Shown: in pieces, positions 13,164 through 27,772 of the stretch
Layout: the number at the start of each line of letters is the position of its first letter
Numbering within the stretch: position 1 is the stretch's first letter
Assembly (NCBI GenBank): GCA_964007475.1
Contig: OZ023274.1
Location: 75,837,303 to 75,901,302 of the forward strand
Reading direction: 5' to 3'
Length of the DNA stretch: 64,000 nt
From: Hybos culiciformis
Taxonomy: Eukaryota > Arthropoda > Insecta > Diptera > Hybotidae
Position numbers and translations under genes: made by a program
The notes under the pieces: model-generated
The model's database searches: none
The model's input: only the letters and a program-made list of their open reading frames with translations
What the model was told of the DNA's origin: nothing

Positions 13164-15586
13164 GTAGTAAATTAATTTTCTTCTTAAATTAAACCTAAAA
13201 ATAGTAATCTAAAACGGCTTTTCAATCAAATTTTGGGACAAAAAATGTTTGGGACTCCCACATCCTCTTAATGAATATATTTTTACTTATTAATTTTTAC
13301 TTGTAAATTTTTGTGTATAAATAATTTCTTTAATTTGTACCAAAATTTGTTACGAATACTTAGATCAGATATATATAAATATTTCGAAATAAATTCAAGT
13401 AAATTTATTTTCATTTTCAAAGCTTTCTGAAAATCTTAACTATATATGTTATGTGTATTATTGATAAGACGATAATAATTTACTAATATTTTTCACAACA
13501 ATAAAAAATTTGTTAGAACATATTAAACTTCAAGTGCATTAACTATACAGATTAGCCTCTAAAAAAAATTATAGTTTGTTTATTTACATTTCGATATTAC
13601 CAGCTGTTTTATTATTTTAATTCAAGAATAATTTTCATTCGCTTTATGCAATATTTGTTCGTACGACAGATTGCGTACTGTATAACTTATCTCATATTTA
13701 TGTATTTTTTTTTTTGTATAAATTACAAATAATTTTTTTAAGAAGCAATTTTTTTAGAATAGTTAATAATCAAGATTTCGAGATGTGAATTTCACAATGT
13801 ATAATCATAACTTTATAATATCATTTTAATCTATAGTTTAGAAAATTTTCAATAAAAAATTATTAAAATATAAATCAGATTCAAATTAATTAACCTAACT
13901 AACAACTATATAACAATTTGAAATAACTTTTGATGGAAAATGCTTTTAAATTTTAACTTAAATAATTTGTACATACTTTTATAAGCTCGATCATATATTA
14001 CTTAATTTTAATTCAATAAATTTAAGAAGAGTACGAACACTCTGTATAATCGATTTTTATTCAAAACGCATTCAAATTTAATTTTATCCATCGTTTGAAT
14101 TAAAATATTAGAATAAAACAGAACTATATAATATTACATGCTGTATATTTTACTTTGAGTTTCAGTGCATAAGACAATAAAAGAATGTAGTAAGCTGTGT
14201 AAACATTATTTTCAAGAAAATTGCATAAAAAAATATAATAAGGCCAAACTAATTTTCATACAAAATGAAAAGCCGGCTAAACTTTTCCATTGAGTTTTTT
14301 TTTTCTTGCTGAAAGAGCTTACAGATATTATTGTTAAGATGTTAAGGTTGAAATTTACAAAAATATAAAAATCATTAAAATAAATCTTTAGGATTGCTTA
14401 TGGAAAAAAATATTCGCTAAATCAGAGACAATTAATTTCTAATTTTTATTTTTGTAAATATAAAACAATAATTTTTCTTCAAATCATTGCCATGTTTAAA
14501 ATATTTTTTATGTAAAAAAAAAACCAACGTACCTATTTATGTTTTGCTACACTTTGAAACTAAAATGTAGGTACCTTACTATACACTTCTGTATAAACTT
14601 AATATACTTACATACATATGTATAGCATTTAATTTTCTCTCTCTCCTGTATGTCTCGTGATAATTATTTTTAATATGTATAATATAAAATTTATATTTCT
14701 TAAAAAATATAAAAAAAAATTAAAAAAAAAAAATAAAATAAAGAAAATGTACATATTTTATAAAAAAAAAAAAAAAAAAAAAAGTTCAATCAATAATTTA
14801 AAAATATTTTCCTCTCTTTATCTTTTTGTATAATTTTTTTATATTTTATTTATTTTTTTTTTTCGGATTCATTTTGTGTGTTTCATATTTCAAATCAAGA
14901 TATTCAATTAAAAATGAAGGGTTTGTTAATAAAATAGAATTTCATAACATATTTATTTTGAATTACATACTTTGAAATTCAAACCGAAAAGCTTATTTTC
15001 TTCTTCTCATCGAAAAAAAAAATTATTTGATTGGGAACAACGAGTTAGATAAAAATTACTCTAATTTGAACTGCTATCATCTCTTAAAGTTTATTTTAAG
15101 TTTAATAGAATAATTTCTGAATTTATTAGATAACGTTTGCCTTTTACATAAAGTCTCTTAGATAAAGTATACCGCCCCCATTTCAAACAACAGAAAAATA
15201 ATTTTACAAAAAAGACAAATAACTAGTTAGTTGAAATTAAAAAAATAAACTACATATTTTAAAACATATTTAGCTAATAAGTTTAACATCAATAATAAAA
15301 TTAGACTATATACATACATTATAAATATATATGTATGTACAATTTATGTTAATAAAATTTTTGTTCAATTATAATTTTGTTTTTTTTTTTTTTTATTACC
15401 ATTTTCTCATGATTTTGTTGAAATTTTAATATTTTTTGTTCCATAAATATATATATATAATATATTTTTATAGGTTTAGTTAGTAGTACACACTATTAGT
15501 AGTGTAGAGTGCCAGCTATATTTATATTATAGATGAAATATTACATATAAAAATATATATTATGTACATGCATAATACCTTTACAT

Positions 15587-15589
<3 letters not shown>

Positions 15590-15646
<57 letters not shown>
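15590..15646. repeat. (TA)n microsatellite
   Basis: About 28 uninterrupted TA units. A long perfect TA tract is prone to length variation and to cruciform or unwound structure. Confidence 0.95.
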
Positions 15647-15652
<6 letters not shown>

Positions 15653-18600
15653 TATTGCTTTTTTTTATAATATTAAATATTTATTTAACTTCTAATGTGA
15701 AAGTATAGTATTGAGCATAACATATTTATAAATTGATAGATTTTTTTTTTTTTTGTGTTTTTTTTTTCATTATTTTGTTGAATAATCATTCTTTTTTTTT
15801 GTATTTTGAAATATTAGTGGTGGACAATGAGTAATTGGATAACAGTATTTTTCACCTTAGTGACTTTTATGATAAATAATGTATACATAAGATTTATTTT
15901 TGTAAATATTATAAATTAGATTTTATGTTGAATTTCTAAAATTACTTAAATTGACGGTACATATATAAAATGACACAATCATTGTAGGCTATTAATAATA
16001 ATTTTTGGTTATGCCGGTTATTAAAAGGGCTATTTTTTAAAATCATATAAAATAGTTTTTAAATATACAAAAATTCTATAATGTTGATAGTCTAATATTG
16101 CTGTAACAATATTACTGTAAAGAAGAATATTATAGAGAGATCTGAACCCTTAAGCAAACATTATTAACGCATAGACCTGCAGTAGATTTTTTATTCTTAT
16201 AAACTATAAAATTTTGTTTCAGTTTATGCAGAAAAAGAAACCTTTGGACTTTAAATAAGAAATAAAATTAATTTTTTTTTTTCATAATTTTTTAAAACTG
16301 ATACACGTAGTCAATTGAAATTTTTTTTATTTATTATTATTATTTTTTTTTTTAAGCAATAATAATAATGAGTTTAAAAATTTATGAAAAGCTTTTTGTT
16401 TTTTTTTTTTTTTATAAATAAAATATTTCAATTTTTTATTTCTATTTTTTTTTTTTCAGTATAGGCAAATTTTTGAATTAAAAAACTAAACGTCACGAAC
16501 GTAAAATAAATGTTTTGATGAATTGCTAAATGAAATAATAATAATAATAATATACCTACAATATACACAATTACAATGTAAATTGAAAAATTGAAGTAAA
16601 ACTTTTATTGTGATAATAAGAAGAGTGCGTTCATTGACTTGACAGATATGACAATTTTTATTTTAATATTTAATTAAAATATTTTAAAAAAATATTAAAT
16701 TAAAAATTATATTTTCAGTTTTATAAAAAAAAAAAACTTAAAAATAAATTTTGATTTAAACTTGAAAAAAATAAAAATTAATTAAAAAAAAAAAAAAAAA
16801 TTAATTAGAAAAAAAAAATAAAAATTAATGAAAAAAAAAAAAAATTCATTAAATATACTATACAAGTTGACATGAATGTTTGACAGCTAAATATAAAAAA
16901 TAATATTTGAATAAAAACAAAAATATTTTTATTAATAATATTTATTTAAAGAAAAACAATTTTGTTCTTTATATAAAATTAAAATTTATTAGAAAATAAA
17001 TAAATAAAAATAAATAAACAATAAGATTTTAATAAAACTCATATATTCCGCCAATTAATAGTTATTTATATAAAATCATAATGAAAATACTATTCAATAA
17101 AATAAAAAAAAAATACTTAATTAAAAAACAAAAATAATTGACCATTATTATTAACTTTTGTTTACTTTTATGAAATCTTAACCCAGTGCTCAAAATGATT
17201 TTGGATTAAAATATTAATATATATAAATTAAATAATAAATGGTAAGTTCTTTTTATTTAAATATTCTTTTTAGAGTCACAGAGGTTAATCCGATAATTTT
17301 TGATAGAATAAGAAACAAATGTTCAAACTAAGTACTAAAAAGAGAGTATATAGTTGTAGTGCATAAAGTTATTGTTTTAATTCAAAAGAATAAAAATTAT
17401 CAGAATATTAAGTAATTTCAATAAGAAAAATTTATAAAAATTATGTTTTTTGATGTAAAAAAATTAGTTTAAAAATTTTTGCAGAATACCGAATTTATTT
17501 TATGTAAATTTGAAATAAACCCAAATTAACAGCATACTCTAGAAACTTTCGGGCATTCATTGTTACTTCCATGTATGTAATCCAATTAACTAATCGAAGA
17601 AAAAGGTCCGGGATACTTAATTTAAAAGCTACCGAGTTTGTGAATATTGTGTATATTTTCAAGATTTATTTACTACAGTCGATTGAATCGGATTCTTGGC
17701 TCTAGATGCTAGCTTGTCTTTATTCATAACTTTCTATCATTAACATTTTAACATTAATAACATTGATCGAATCATTAATTCAGTAAGCATACAATTTAAT
17801 AACAATGACAGTTCATATTTTCTACCATCGACTATAATAAAAATCATCGGAGTAATATCAATATTTTAATTCAGAGCTATAAGTAGTATAGATAGGTATA
17901 TACTTATTCTTAATTATAAATGAATTTTCTATTTATGGGAAATATAAGGAAACAAAAATAAAAGGAAAAATCTCATTGAACAATTTTAAATTGTATTTCA
18001 ATAATTTCTGAATGGTTGCAGATAGATTATTATTCATTATTAGAGATACAGAGACAATACAAAATGTGTATTTTATGCACACAAAAAACAAACAATAATA
18101 TATACAAAACAAAAAATTGAAAGTTTTGACACATCTTAATTTAAGTACATGAACAAAGAATCTCATTTTTAAATTATAATTTTTAGTTTATGTTTTCAGT
18201 TTGTAACACAATTATAGATATCCAAAATACTCATAATCAATATTTAATGAAAATTATTGATAGATAATTTATGAAAGTAAAAAATTATATTCTCTTACCT
18301 CTTCAGGTACAGAATAAATAGAAGAAGAAAATTGATAGTCTAAGAAAGTAAAGTCGGTTAGTTTAAACCGACATAATTTAATCAATGAAATAAATTTTGA
18401 AGAACAAAGTGAAATATAACTTTTTTTTAAGAACCAAAGAATATGAAAATAAAATAGTCGTTCGTTTGCTGTCGTTATTAAAATATAAAATGATCAAAAA
18501 CTTTTACAGGAAGTGAACGTTCGCCCTTATAATCAATAAGTTTTTTTTTTTCAAAGAAATTAAATAATTTTAGGTCCTCCCCCAATTCAATCAATCTTAC

Positions 18601-21600
18601 ATATTATTGAAAATTGTATTTATACAATAATCATGAGTTACTTTGTGTTTTTGCTAATTTTATTATTTTTATAATATAAAATCTTATTATTAATGTCTGT
18701 GTCATCAAATTATTTGCTCAAAAATTTTATTTTAAAATTAATATTCATTTAAATATTTTAGATGAAAACTGATTTTTTAGGCTTTTTTTTTAACACAATA
18801 GTGTACACATTGTACATAATATAAAAATTTAATTAATTTTATCTGTATTCCTAAAAAAAAAGAAGCTTTTTAATGAAACTAAAACTTTCACTTTATTGTT
18901 AAATAAATTTATGAATTTTGAGCTTAAAGAAAACGTGAATACTTTTATTAATATTATCTTTATTTAGTTTTTTTTTTCTAATATTATAATTATTTTAAAT
19001 TTTTACACAGAACATAATAGCATTGTTACTTTTATTTTTGGGCCTCGTTTTGGTCTTGAATTAATAGTAAAGCCATTTAGAGCATCTTATAACAAAAATT
19101 AGATCCTTAGAATTTGTAATGTTGTATTTATGACACACGAAAACTAACAAACCACTTGATGTTTAACAACACACTACAGATGAGTAAATTTAAGATTGTC
19201 CAACTCAAGTTGTAAGCACCATAAGATGGCAAAAAAACATATTTGCCTAAATAGTTGCATTGAGTCTTTTGTATGTATAAATGTACAAACATAAATAATA
19301 AATTTATGTATATTTTTCTCAAATTTGAAAAAAAAAATAATTTTTTTTATTATCATTCAAGACTAAAAGTTAAATTTTGTTCAAAAAAAAAAAACATTTG
19401 CTTTTACATAATTTTTATTATATAATTTTTCTCTCAGTGCATGCATATTAATTTCTGATTCAAAAATTAACAACTTAATGTAAAAACACTATAAAGCATA
19501 ATTAAAAAAAAAAAAAAAAGGAATAAAAAAATTACAAAAACCATAAAAAACACTAACTATCATTTTTAACATAAATTTCAATCAATTTAGAAGAAAGTAT
19601 TATAGGTATACCTTTTTGTATGCACCTAAATTATTGAAATAATTTTTTTTTCTTTTTTTTATAATAAAATAATAATGATATTTCATTTTTATAATATAAT
19701 AATTTTTTTTTTTTTATTGATGAAAATACATATTTGGCAACATCTCATTTTTTCCCAATTTTTAGATAAATGTATCTTTTTTCAATATACTTAAAATTTA
19801 TATTTTTCTTTTTTTTTTTTCGATTTTTACAATTCTTTTTCTTAACTTTTCTGTATATATGCGGTGGTGGAAAAAAAAATTATATACAATTGCATTAAAA
19901 TGGATAATGGAACAACAAAACAAAAAAAAAAAAGAAGAAAAATATCACCATCAAGTATGTTTTGCCGATTAACGAAAAAAAAAAAATAAGCATAAATTGA
20001 GAGCATAACATTTTAACTCTCTTTTTAAAATTTTTGAATATTTCTAGTTATGTTGTGTTGTCATCGCACTATACTAAAGTACCTTTGGAATAATATCCTT
20101 TTGCCCCTTTGGTCTTGGAACGTGTCCAACTAAACAACGGCAGATGTCAGTAAAATTATTATTTTTCTTTTATATTTATATATGTATAATTTTTATTTTT
20201 TTTTTGTTGAAATAAAATCATAAAAAAGACCAAAAAGGTATATAAATTGTTCCTGGATCTGTTGTTGTTATTTTTATTAGTTTTTTCCTTTTTGTTTTTC
20301 AAAAAAAAAAAAAAAAATCATTATTATTATTAAAAGTGCCTTGCTAGGGTTTCCACTAATTATTGAAGTTAAATTAAATGTGAAATAAAATATTTACAGT
20401 ATTATATATATTGAAGGATATTTGGATACTTCAAAATATCTGAATATTGTTAAGAATTATCGGTAAGACTGCAAAACTATATAATTATAACTATAATTAC
20501 GCAAAAAAATGAAATTTAAGGCACCCAAATGGACAGCACAAAGGATGATACTATTTACTATAGTTTTAACTCTGTAAAAAAAAGTTATTGTTGAAAAAAA
20601 AAAAAAAAAACCCAAGCTTTCATTTTGCTTTTTATTGGAGATTGGCCATTCAATTCCGTTTAGTTTTTTGTTGTTTTTTTTTTGGAAACTCTATATTATC
20701 TCTACATCTATAATTTTATGCATTTTGGTAATAAGCTGTTTTTAATACAATAAAACATTTCCCCTTATATATAAACCAAAATATGTATAGTATACAACTA
20801 AACCTTTCTAACTTATAATTCAACTTCAACACAACTTCAAAGCGTGTAAGACCATTGAAAGGAAATCAAAGCATATTGTTGAAAATTATTAAATCATAAA
20901 CAAAAAAAAAATGAATTCATTAAATAAGATAGAGATTTAAATGCAAAAAAAATGGAAATATCAATCAATCATATGAGCCTCTTAAATGATTTAAATGTCT
21001 AACATCGTGTGCGTGCATGTTGTATGGACCAGAAGAGTATATATGAAAAAACAAAAATTTTCGAATTAAATTTATTTCAAAAATTGAATCACGAATCATG
21101 ATATTTACATTATGTAAATAAGTATTAATAATTATTCCAATAAATCAAATTTTAGCTATTAGAATTTTTAGGTCAAGGGTAACAACAAAGAGAAAGATGT
21201 AATATCTATTATTCATATAAGTGGAAATATAAATATTTAATAATTTCTCTAATTGAGTAAAATTTCGAAATTAATATTTTCCTTAATCCTTGAATATATA
21301 TACTCTGATTTTATGTTGGAATTTATTTATAATTAAATTGAAAAGGATTTTTTTTTTTTGTTTTCTAAGTATTTCTAACTTTATTTGGCCTAAAAAAGAT
21401 AAATAGATAAACGATAATGATACGGTATACACATATAAAGTTAAAATTCACTTAATTAACATATTAAAAACTTCTATTGAAAAAGCCCTCTTGTGTTGGG
21501 CAATCTACTTGATATTGAGAATCAAATAAAAAATAAATTAAATAAATTCACCAGATCCAGAACTTTATTTTACTTAGAATAAATAAAATCAATTTATTTA

Positions 21601-21876
21601 TTATCTTTATATTGCTCATTATAATGTAAGAAGTTAGGTTCCATTTCACTTGAAAAATGTAAAAGAAATATATGGCAAGGTGTGAGTTTTCCTTATTTTC
21701 CGAGATTTATAACTTTTAAATATAGAACTTTTCAAAGAAAATTAAAAATAAAAGACTAATTTTTGTTGTACATATTTCTTTATTTTTTTTTTGAAAAAAC
21801 ACTTTCTAATTTTAGGCGTAACATTTACGATTACCTAAAAGTTTTCGTAGGTTTATTTTTATGATGTTCATATTTA

Positions 21877-21938
21877 ATGCGATTTGTCGTGAATTTGTGA
21901 ATTTTCAATGCGCTTTGTCGTAAATTTGTGAATTTTTA
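21877..21938. repeat. 31-bp tandem duplication, diverged
   Basis: Two adjacent 31-bp copies beginning ATGCGATTTGTCGTGAATTT and ATGCGCTTTGTCGTAAATTT, differing at a few positions. Confidence 0.8.
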
Positions 21939-22717
21939 ATTCAAGTCATATTTTCAAATTTAAATTTCTTGGATTACATTTCCATCCGAGTCAATTGTTT
22001 TTGCTTAATTTCAGGATATGATGTTTTATATCAACAGTCTAGCCTGATTTCTCATTGCATTTTATCAATAGCTTACAACACAAGGCAGATTTCTAAACGC
22101 TATTGCCAATTTCTGTAACTATCATATTACGGGAAATTCTTTTTAATTAATCAATTTAAATGTTTATAAATGTTAATACCCGTACCTACAATACATTAAA
22201 ATTATACATCATCAATGACTAATGAGATTAATATGGCAAAATTATATATATATTTTTGAAAAAAAAAAAAAATGAATTTATTTTTACCTCATCAGACAAA
22301 CGTAGCAAGAATCAGAGTTTATTAAATTTTTATATCTTATATTAATAGATTAAATTGCATCAAGTAACTTAATTTCAGTAAATTCGTAAATTTTTATTTA
22401 TATAACTTGAGTATATTAAAAACTAATTCATATTCCGCATATAAAATAGTTTTTAAAATAATTTTTATTCAACCATAACACGTTGTGCCCATCACCCACG
22501 CAACAATCATAATTAAAGATAAAATTTTATTAAATAAATGTATTATGTATGTACATATTTATTATTTTTTTTGTATTTATCTCTGGTTAAATGGTAAAAA
22601 TATATAATTTCCATAAATTTTTTTTTTCAATTAAAAAGTAAAGATTCTATCGTTTTTATATATAAAATATAAGTGAAGGTTTTTACTAAATAATTAATTA
22701 ATGTTCCTTGATAATGT

Positions 22718-22917
22718 TCCAAGAGGATAATATTATTATTACTTTTTGTTAAAGAAATATATGAAGACACATATGTTGAAGGCATATATGATAGGTTGTT
22801 GCATATAAAACATCAAGTCCAAGAGGATAATATTATTATTACTTTTTGTTAAAGAAATATATGAAGACACATATGTTGAAGGCATATATGATAGGTTGTT
22901 GCATATAAAACATCAAG
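22718..22917. repeat. Perfect 100-bp tandem duplication
   Basis: Two directly adjacent 100-bp units (22718-22817 and 22818-22917) are identical base for base, beginning TCCAAGAGGATAATATTATT. Identity stops one base after the second copy and at the base before the first. The unit has no coding potential. It is either a very recent duplication or an assembly artefact. Confidence 0.95.
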
Positions 22918-25900
22918 TTACAATTTCTGAATAGATTCCCGGCTTCGGTTCTTTTGAGCAAATTTTAAGCATGAACAAATCAAATTTACTTTATGAAAAT
23001 ATTATTAGATGATCTCTTTTAGTCAAAAGTGGCTATCGGGTCAACTTCAACTTATACTTGTATATTTTTTCCAATCAACCAGTCTAAAATATGATTTATT
23101 AGCTTTATCTTTTTTTAAAATAATACATAAAGTTAAATAAAAACGTAAAAAGAATTTGAATAGAATAAGATTAAAGTGAAAGAAATATTTTTTTAATTTA
23201 CACGTTTTTTTATCCAAAAAAAAAAAAAGCAAAAAAGAAGCCAGTAACGATTTTTTTTTTTAGTTTTGTTTTAAATTTTTTTTTTCAGGTATATCTTTAT
23301 CTTTTATATATACTTTTTTTTGTAATAAAATGTTTCTTTAAAATTACAATACTTATTTCATAAAAAAAATACAATCTATAAGCAACACTATATCTGTTCC
23401 GTTTATACTTTAATTTATGTATGTGACCTAATTGGACTTGATCACTTCGATTAAGTGGAAGTTAGAATTAAAAGTAAATCATCTCCAATTTTTTAGAATT
23501 TTTTTTTTTATGTTTTAGAACTGATGTGCTCATTCAGAAAACCATATATTAGGGACAAATGTCAAGGAAGCTGTCGTTTTAAATTGAACATACGAGGCAG
23601 ATCTAAAAAAAATTTTATTACATTTCAGTGAATTTTTACAATAAAAATTAGGTATAACAATAATATTTGAGCATTTGACCGATTCTGTAAATATATAGCA
23701 CCAACTACTTACATTTTATATATTTTAGGTATGCAAACAAAACGACATAACACTTGTAGCCTATACTCAATGCAGCTTGAAGTAGTTATGCGTTAATAAA
23801 AAAAATAATAAAAGTTTTTCTTGAATAAATTCTGGATTTTTTTTTTTTTTTAAACATTTTATTGCCATTAAAATTGAAGTTTTATGTTTTTATTTTTAAG
23901 TAATTTTATCTTATAGGTTGTTCAAAAGTACAGCATACTTATAAATGGTAGAAACATATTCCTGCACTTAATTTTATTCTTTTGAAGTTTAATTATAAAA
24001 GCAAGGTCAGTTTTTAATTTATTTTTTTATTTTATGTTTTTTTTTTTTTATACAGATGAATGGCTAAAAATGGTATAATGTGCCAAAATAATATATAATT
24101 GCTATAGGTATTAAAAATTTTAAAATAATTTTTATTTTATCATACTTATTACGAAAGAAAAAAAAAACAAGATAATATTTTTCGAACAAATTTAGGTCTT
24201 TTTATAGATTTAATTTTTTTTTTTTAAATATACCTAGATAGAATAATATTATGTACATTTATATTAACAATTATGTATATTTCTCCAAAAAAAACATTCA
24301 CATCCATTAGAAGAATAATAAATACAAATTTTCGAACAAGTTGCGAAAGCATTGGAGAAACAAAGACTTAAATTAGCTTAGAAAAGGTAAACAAAGACTT
24401 AAATTAGCTTAGAAAAGGTTTTTCTTTTGAATCAAACGTCCCGAAATATGTATACGATGCAAAAATATTAAATATATTCATATTGCAGATCGGTTTATTC
24501 CATATTACATTATTTAATTCGACTATCCTGTTCATACTACACTATATATACCCAGAGGTTTGTTTTAAGAACAAAAAAATCCGAAATAAGAAAAAAAATA
24601 TTTTTTTTGACATTTTATGCTCAAATATTTTGAATCATCAGCAATAAAAATAACGACATCAGCAAAAATTTTGTTTTTTTTTTGCTATTTGATGCTGATA
24701 GTAAAAAAACAAAAATTAATTTGTACTAATGTGGATCACAAATTATAATACAGAGAAAAATGTAAAAATAAAATTAAAATTAAACAAAAAAAAAACAAAA
24801 TAGAAATTTATTAATAATAAAGTAGATATTATTCGAGGTATTATTGTAGAATAAGTCGTTGACCTTACACTATCGAATACAAGTGGAGTGTGAAACTTCA
24901 TTTGTTTTGTTTTATATTTTATTAACAATTTACTTACATATACATGTATCTACAGTGGCGCTCAATAAATTAGAATTCTCTCATTTAGAACGGTGCCTTG
25001 ATAAAATTTATAATTTTTTTTTTATAATTCCAAAAATGAAATAATTCTTAATAGAAAATTTGAGAAAAAAAAATTTTACACACTTCACAACTATTCTTTT
25101 AAAGCTCTTAATGACGCCTTTTATAGAAATCTACCAGCACTACCAAGACAATTTAAATTTAAGCCTGCGATAAAAAAAAATGAGGGAAAGCTTTGCTGTG
25201 CGTGGAAAAAAAAAAAAAGAGAAAATTATAAAAATTAGTCAATAAAATATTGTCTCTAAAAATATGAATTTAAAAAGCAGTTCAAAATATTTAAAAATAT
25301 GATTTTTTTAATTTGTTGACCACCACTGAATGTCTGAAAGATGTATTCATATAAATATATAAATATATAGTATTTTCATATGTATAAAAATATACATTTT
25401 TTTGTAACTATATAATTCTTCAGCCATTGCGTATACCTGTACAAATTAAAAAAAATAAAATAAAATTGTAACATTAAAAGTTTCTAAACATAATCGCATA
25501 ATTTATAATTTAACTTAAAAAATAAAAAAAAACACAAATAAATTTTCTTTTGAATTGTGGTCAAAAGAGCATCACGTTTTTGATTCTATAACATATAGTT
25601 TATTATGTGTTTCAAAATAAGAAAAACAAAAATAATAAAAAAATTAAAATTACAGTTCACTAAAATATTTAATAATGGTTTTAATTTTAATTATTTTGGA
25701 AGAAAAAAAATTTTTTTTTTCTATTTGTATTGTCAGTATTCACGCAATATTAATTTTCTTATTTTTTTTATGTATATACATATTTTTGTTGAGTTAAGTT
25801 GCTTTTTTTCGCTACTAATTTTGACATAACATATTCTGTTATGGTTGTTTATTGATGTTGAATTTTGAATTGAATATTATCTTCATCCTAAAGAAAATTA

Positions 25901-27772
25901 TTATAAATAATTATTAATTTCTAATTAAAATATCAACTGCATACAAAAAATATTTTACTTTGACAAAAGACAAGTTTTTCTATCTGTATCTGTACATATA
26001 TTAAATTCAGATTTAAGGTACTTCTAAGTACTTATGATTATAATAAAATATTTGAAAAATTCTTGCAGACTTGAAAGCTTATACAACACGGGATGATGAA
26101 AGTCAGAATAAATTTTCCATACCTTCTTAGAAATAATAGTCCAATTTTTTAAGGCAAATTTTATTGATAACAATAAAAAAATATCTATTAAAATTAAAAA
26201 AAAAATCACAATTTATAACTCTTATAATGTCCTGTTGAGATGCTCATTATATTTTGTTCAAGAACTTTTCAATTATTTTCCATTTAAATCTATTCATGAG
26301 CACTTTACAAAAAGCTTCAATATATTTTTCCATATAAATTTAAATAATTCATTTAAAAAAAAAAAACTTTTCTTGTCTAGCCTAAGTAAAACAGTAAAAC
26401 ATACATAAATTTATTTAATGAAATATTAACGAATTTTACATTTTGTTATATATATATATATAAATAATGTACAAACAGATTATTTTATGTATGTATATTA
26501 TATTAAACAATTACACAAATATGTGTAACGTAAATACTAACATAGATTTAGGTATATATATGCATGAAAAAAATAATTTATTCAGTTAAAGATTTTGATT
26601 TACTTTAAGTTGTTAAAACATAACTTGTTCTATATTATCAATCAATAAAATAAAGTTTATACCAAAAATTTAAAGTTATTAAACAAATAATGTCGTTTCT
26701 ATCTAATTATCTTTAAGATTGAGTATATCTGGTTTTTTTTTTTTTAACAAAACTTGTAAGATTTTTTTAGCTTCAGAAATTATCCTATTCTGTCCTGTCA
26801 TATTTTCTGTAGGATAAGATTGAAAAAATGCTTATCTGTAAAAAAAAAGACCATTTCTGACATTTCTCTCGGTATCCCTGTTTGCTTCTTAAAACAATTT
26901 ATAACTTTAACAGAACATTATGTTCAAATATGGAAATTACACATAGTAATTATTTAAAATGCAGTTTTAGAAAATTTTTGTTTGTTTGGAAAATCTTTTA
27001 CTAAATTTTTTATTTTTTTTTTTTTTTTCATATTTTTCGAAAAATTATACACAAAAGTGTATTCTTGATATAATTTTCTCGGAGCCACCATATAAGAGTG
27101 TGAAAAAAATATTTAGGTACAAAAATTGAATAAAATAAAAATAAAAAAAAAAAAAAAAAAAAGTTAAAATTTTCAGTCATGGCAGTTAGTAACATCAGAA
27201 ATAGAAATAAAATTGGATATTTTTTATTTTTTAACTACAACGATTCCACAACAATAAAAGAAAATTTTTCAAACAAATGAAAAATAAAAAAAAATAAAGG
27301 ATGAGCGGATTTTCTTATAATTTGTGTACAGTTTAAATAAACACATTTATATATTTTTCTCCGTTTAGGATTCAAAAATATATGTATAAAAAAAAAAAAA
27401 ATTTTTTTTTTTTTTATATCATCAGAAACAGCGCAATGTTTAATATTATTATTATTTTTTTTTATATATTATATATATTTTTACCAAATAATGGCAGTGG
27501 ATAATATGTTGTACCTTCGTGATATTTGTCACCCCTTATTTTATATTTTCATAAAAAAAAAAACCATATAAAAATATCGTATAAAATAAATGAAAAATCC
27601 CAACAATAGAATATAAAATTAATTTGCAATATCCAAGTTACACAAGGACGAAAAAAAATATACACTTTAATAAATAAAAATTTTAATTCAAAATCCTTTT
27701 TTTTTTTTTTGAATATTAGTCTAAAGAAAAACAGCAAAAAAAAAAAACCCTTATAATTATTTTATATTTCTA
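22918..27772. other. Non-coding AT-rich stretch
   Basis: No gene is supportable. It contains a perfect 31-bp tandem duplication at 24358-24419 and many homopolymer runs. Short open frames (23047-23232, 24743-25044, 25605-25829, 26024-26209, 27549-27737) have Phe/Ile/Lys/Asn-biased translations. Confidence 0.55.
24358..24419. repeat. 31-bp tandem duplication, perfect
   Basis: Two adjacent identical 31-bp units starting AAACAAAGACTTAAATTAGC. Confidence 0.9.

Larger units (their letters stand above)
13164..22717. other. Non-coding AT-rich stretch
   Basis: I see no gene that can be supported. Contents are a long TA microsatellite at 15590-15646, A-rich and T-rich runs, a diverged 31-bp tandem duplication at 21877-21938 and a GC-richer island at about 20080-20150 that could be a lone exon (see findings). 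Open frames at 17933-18166 and 19128-19356 are low-complexity and unsupported. Confidence 0.5.
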
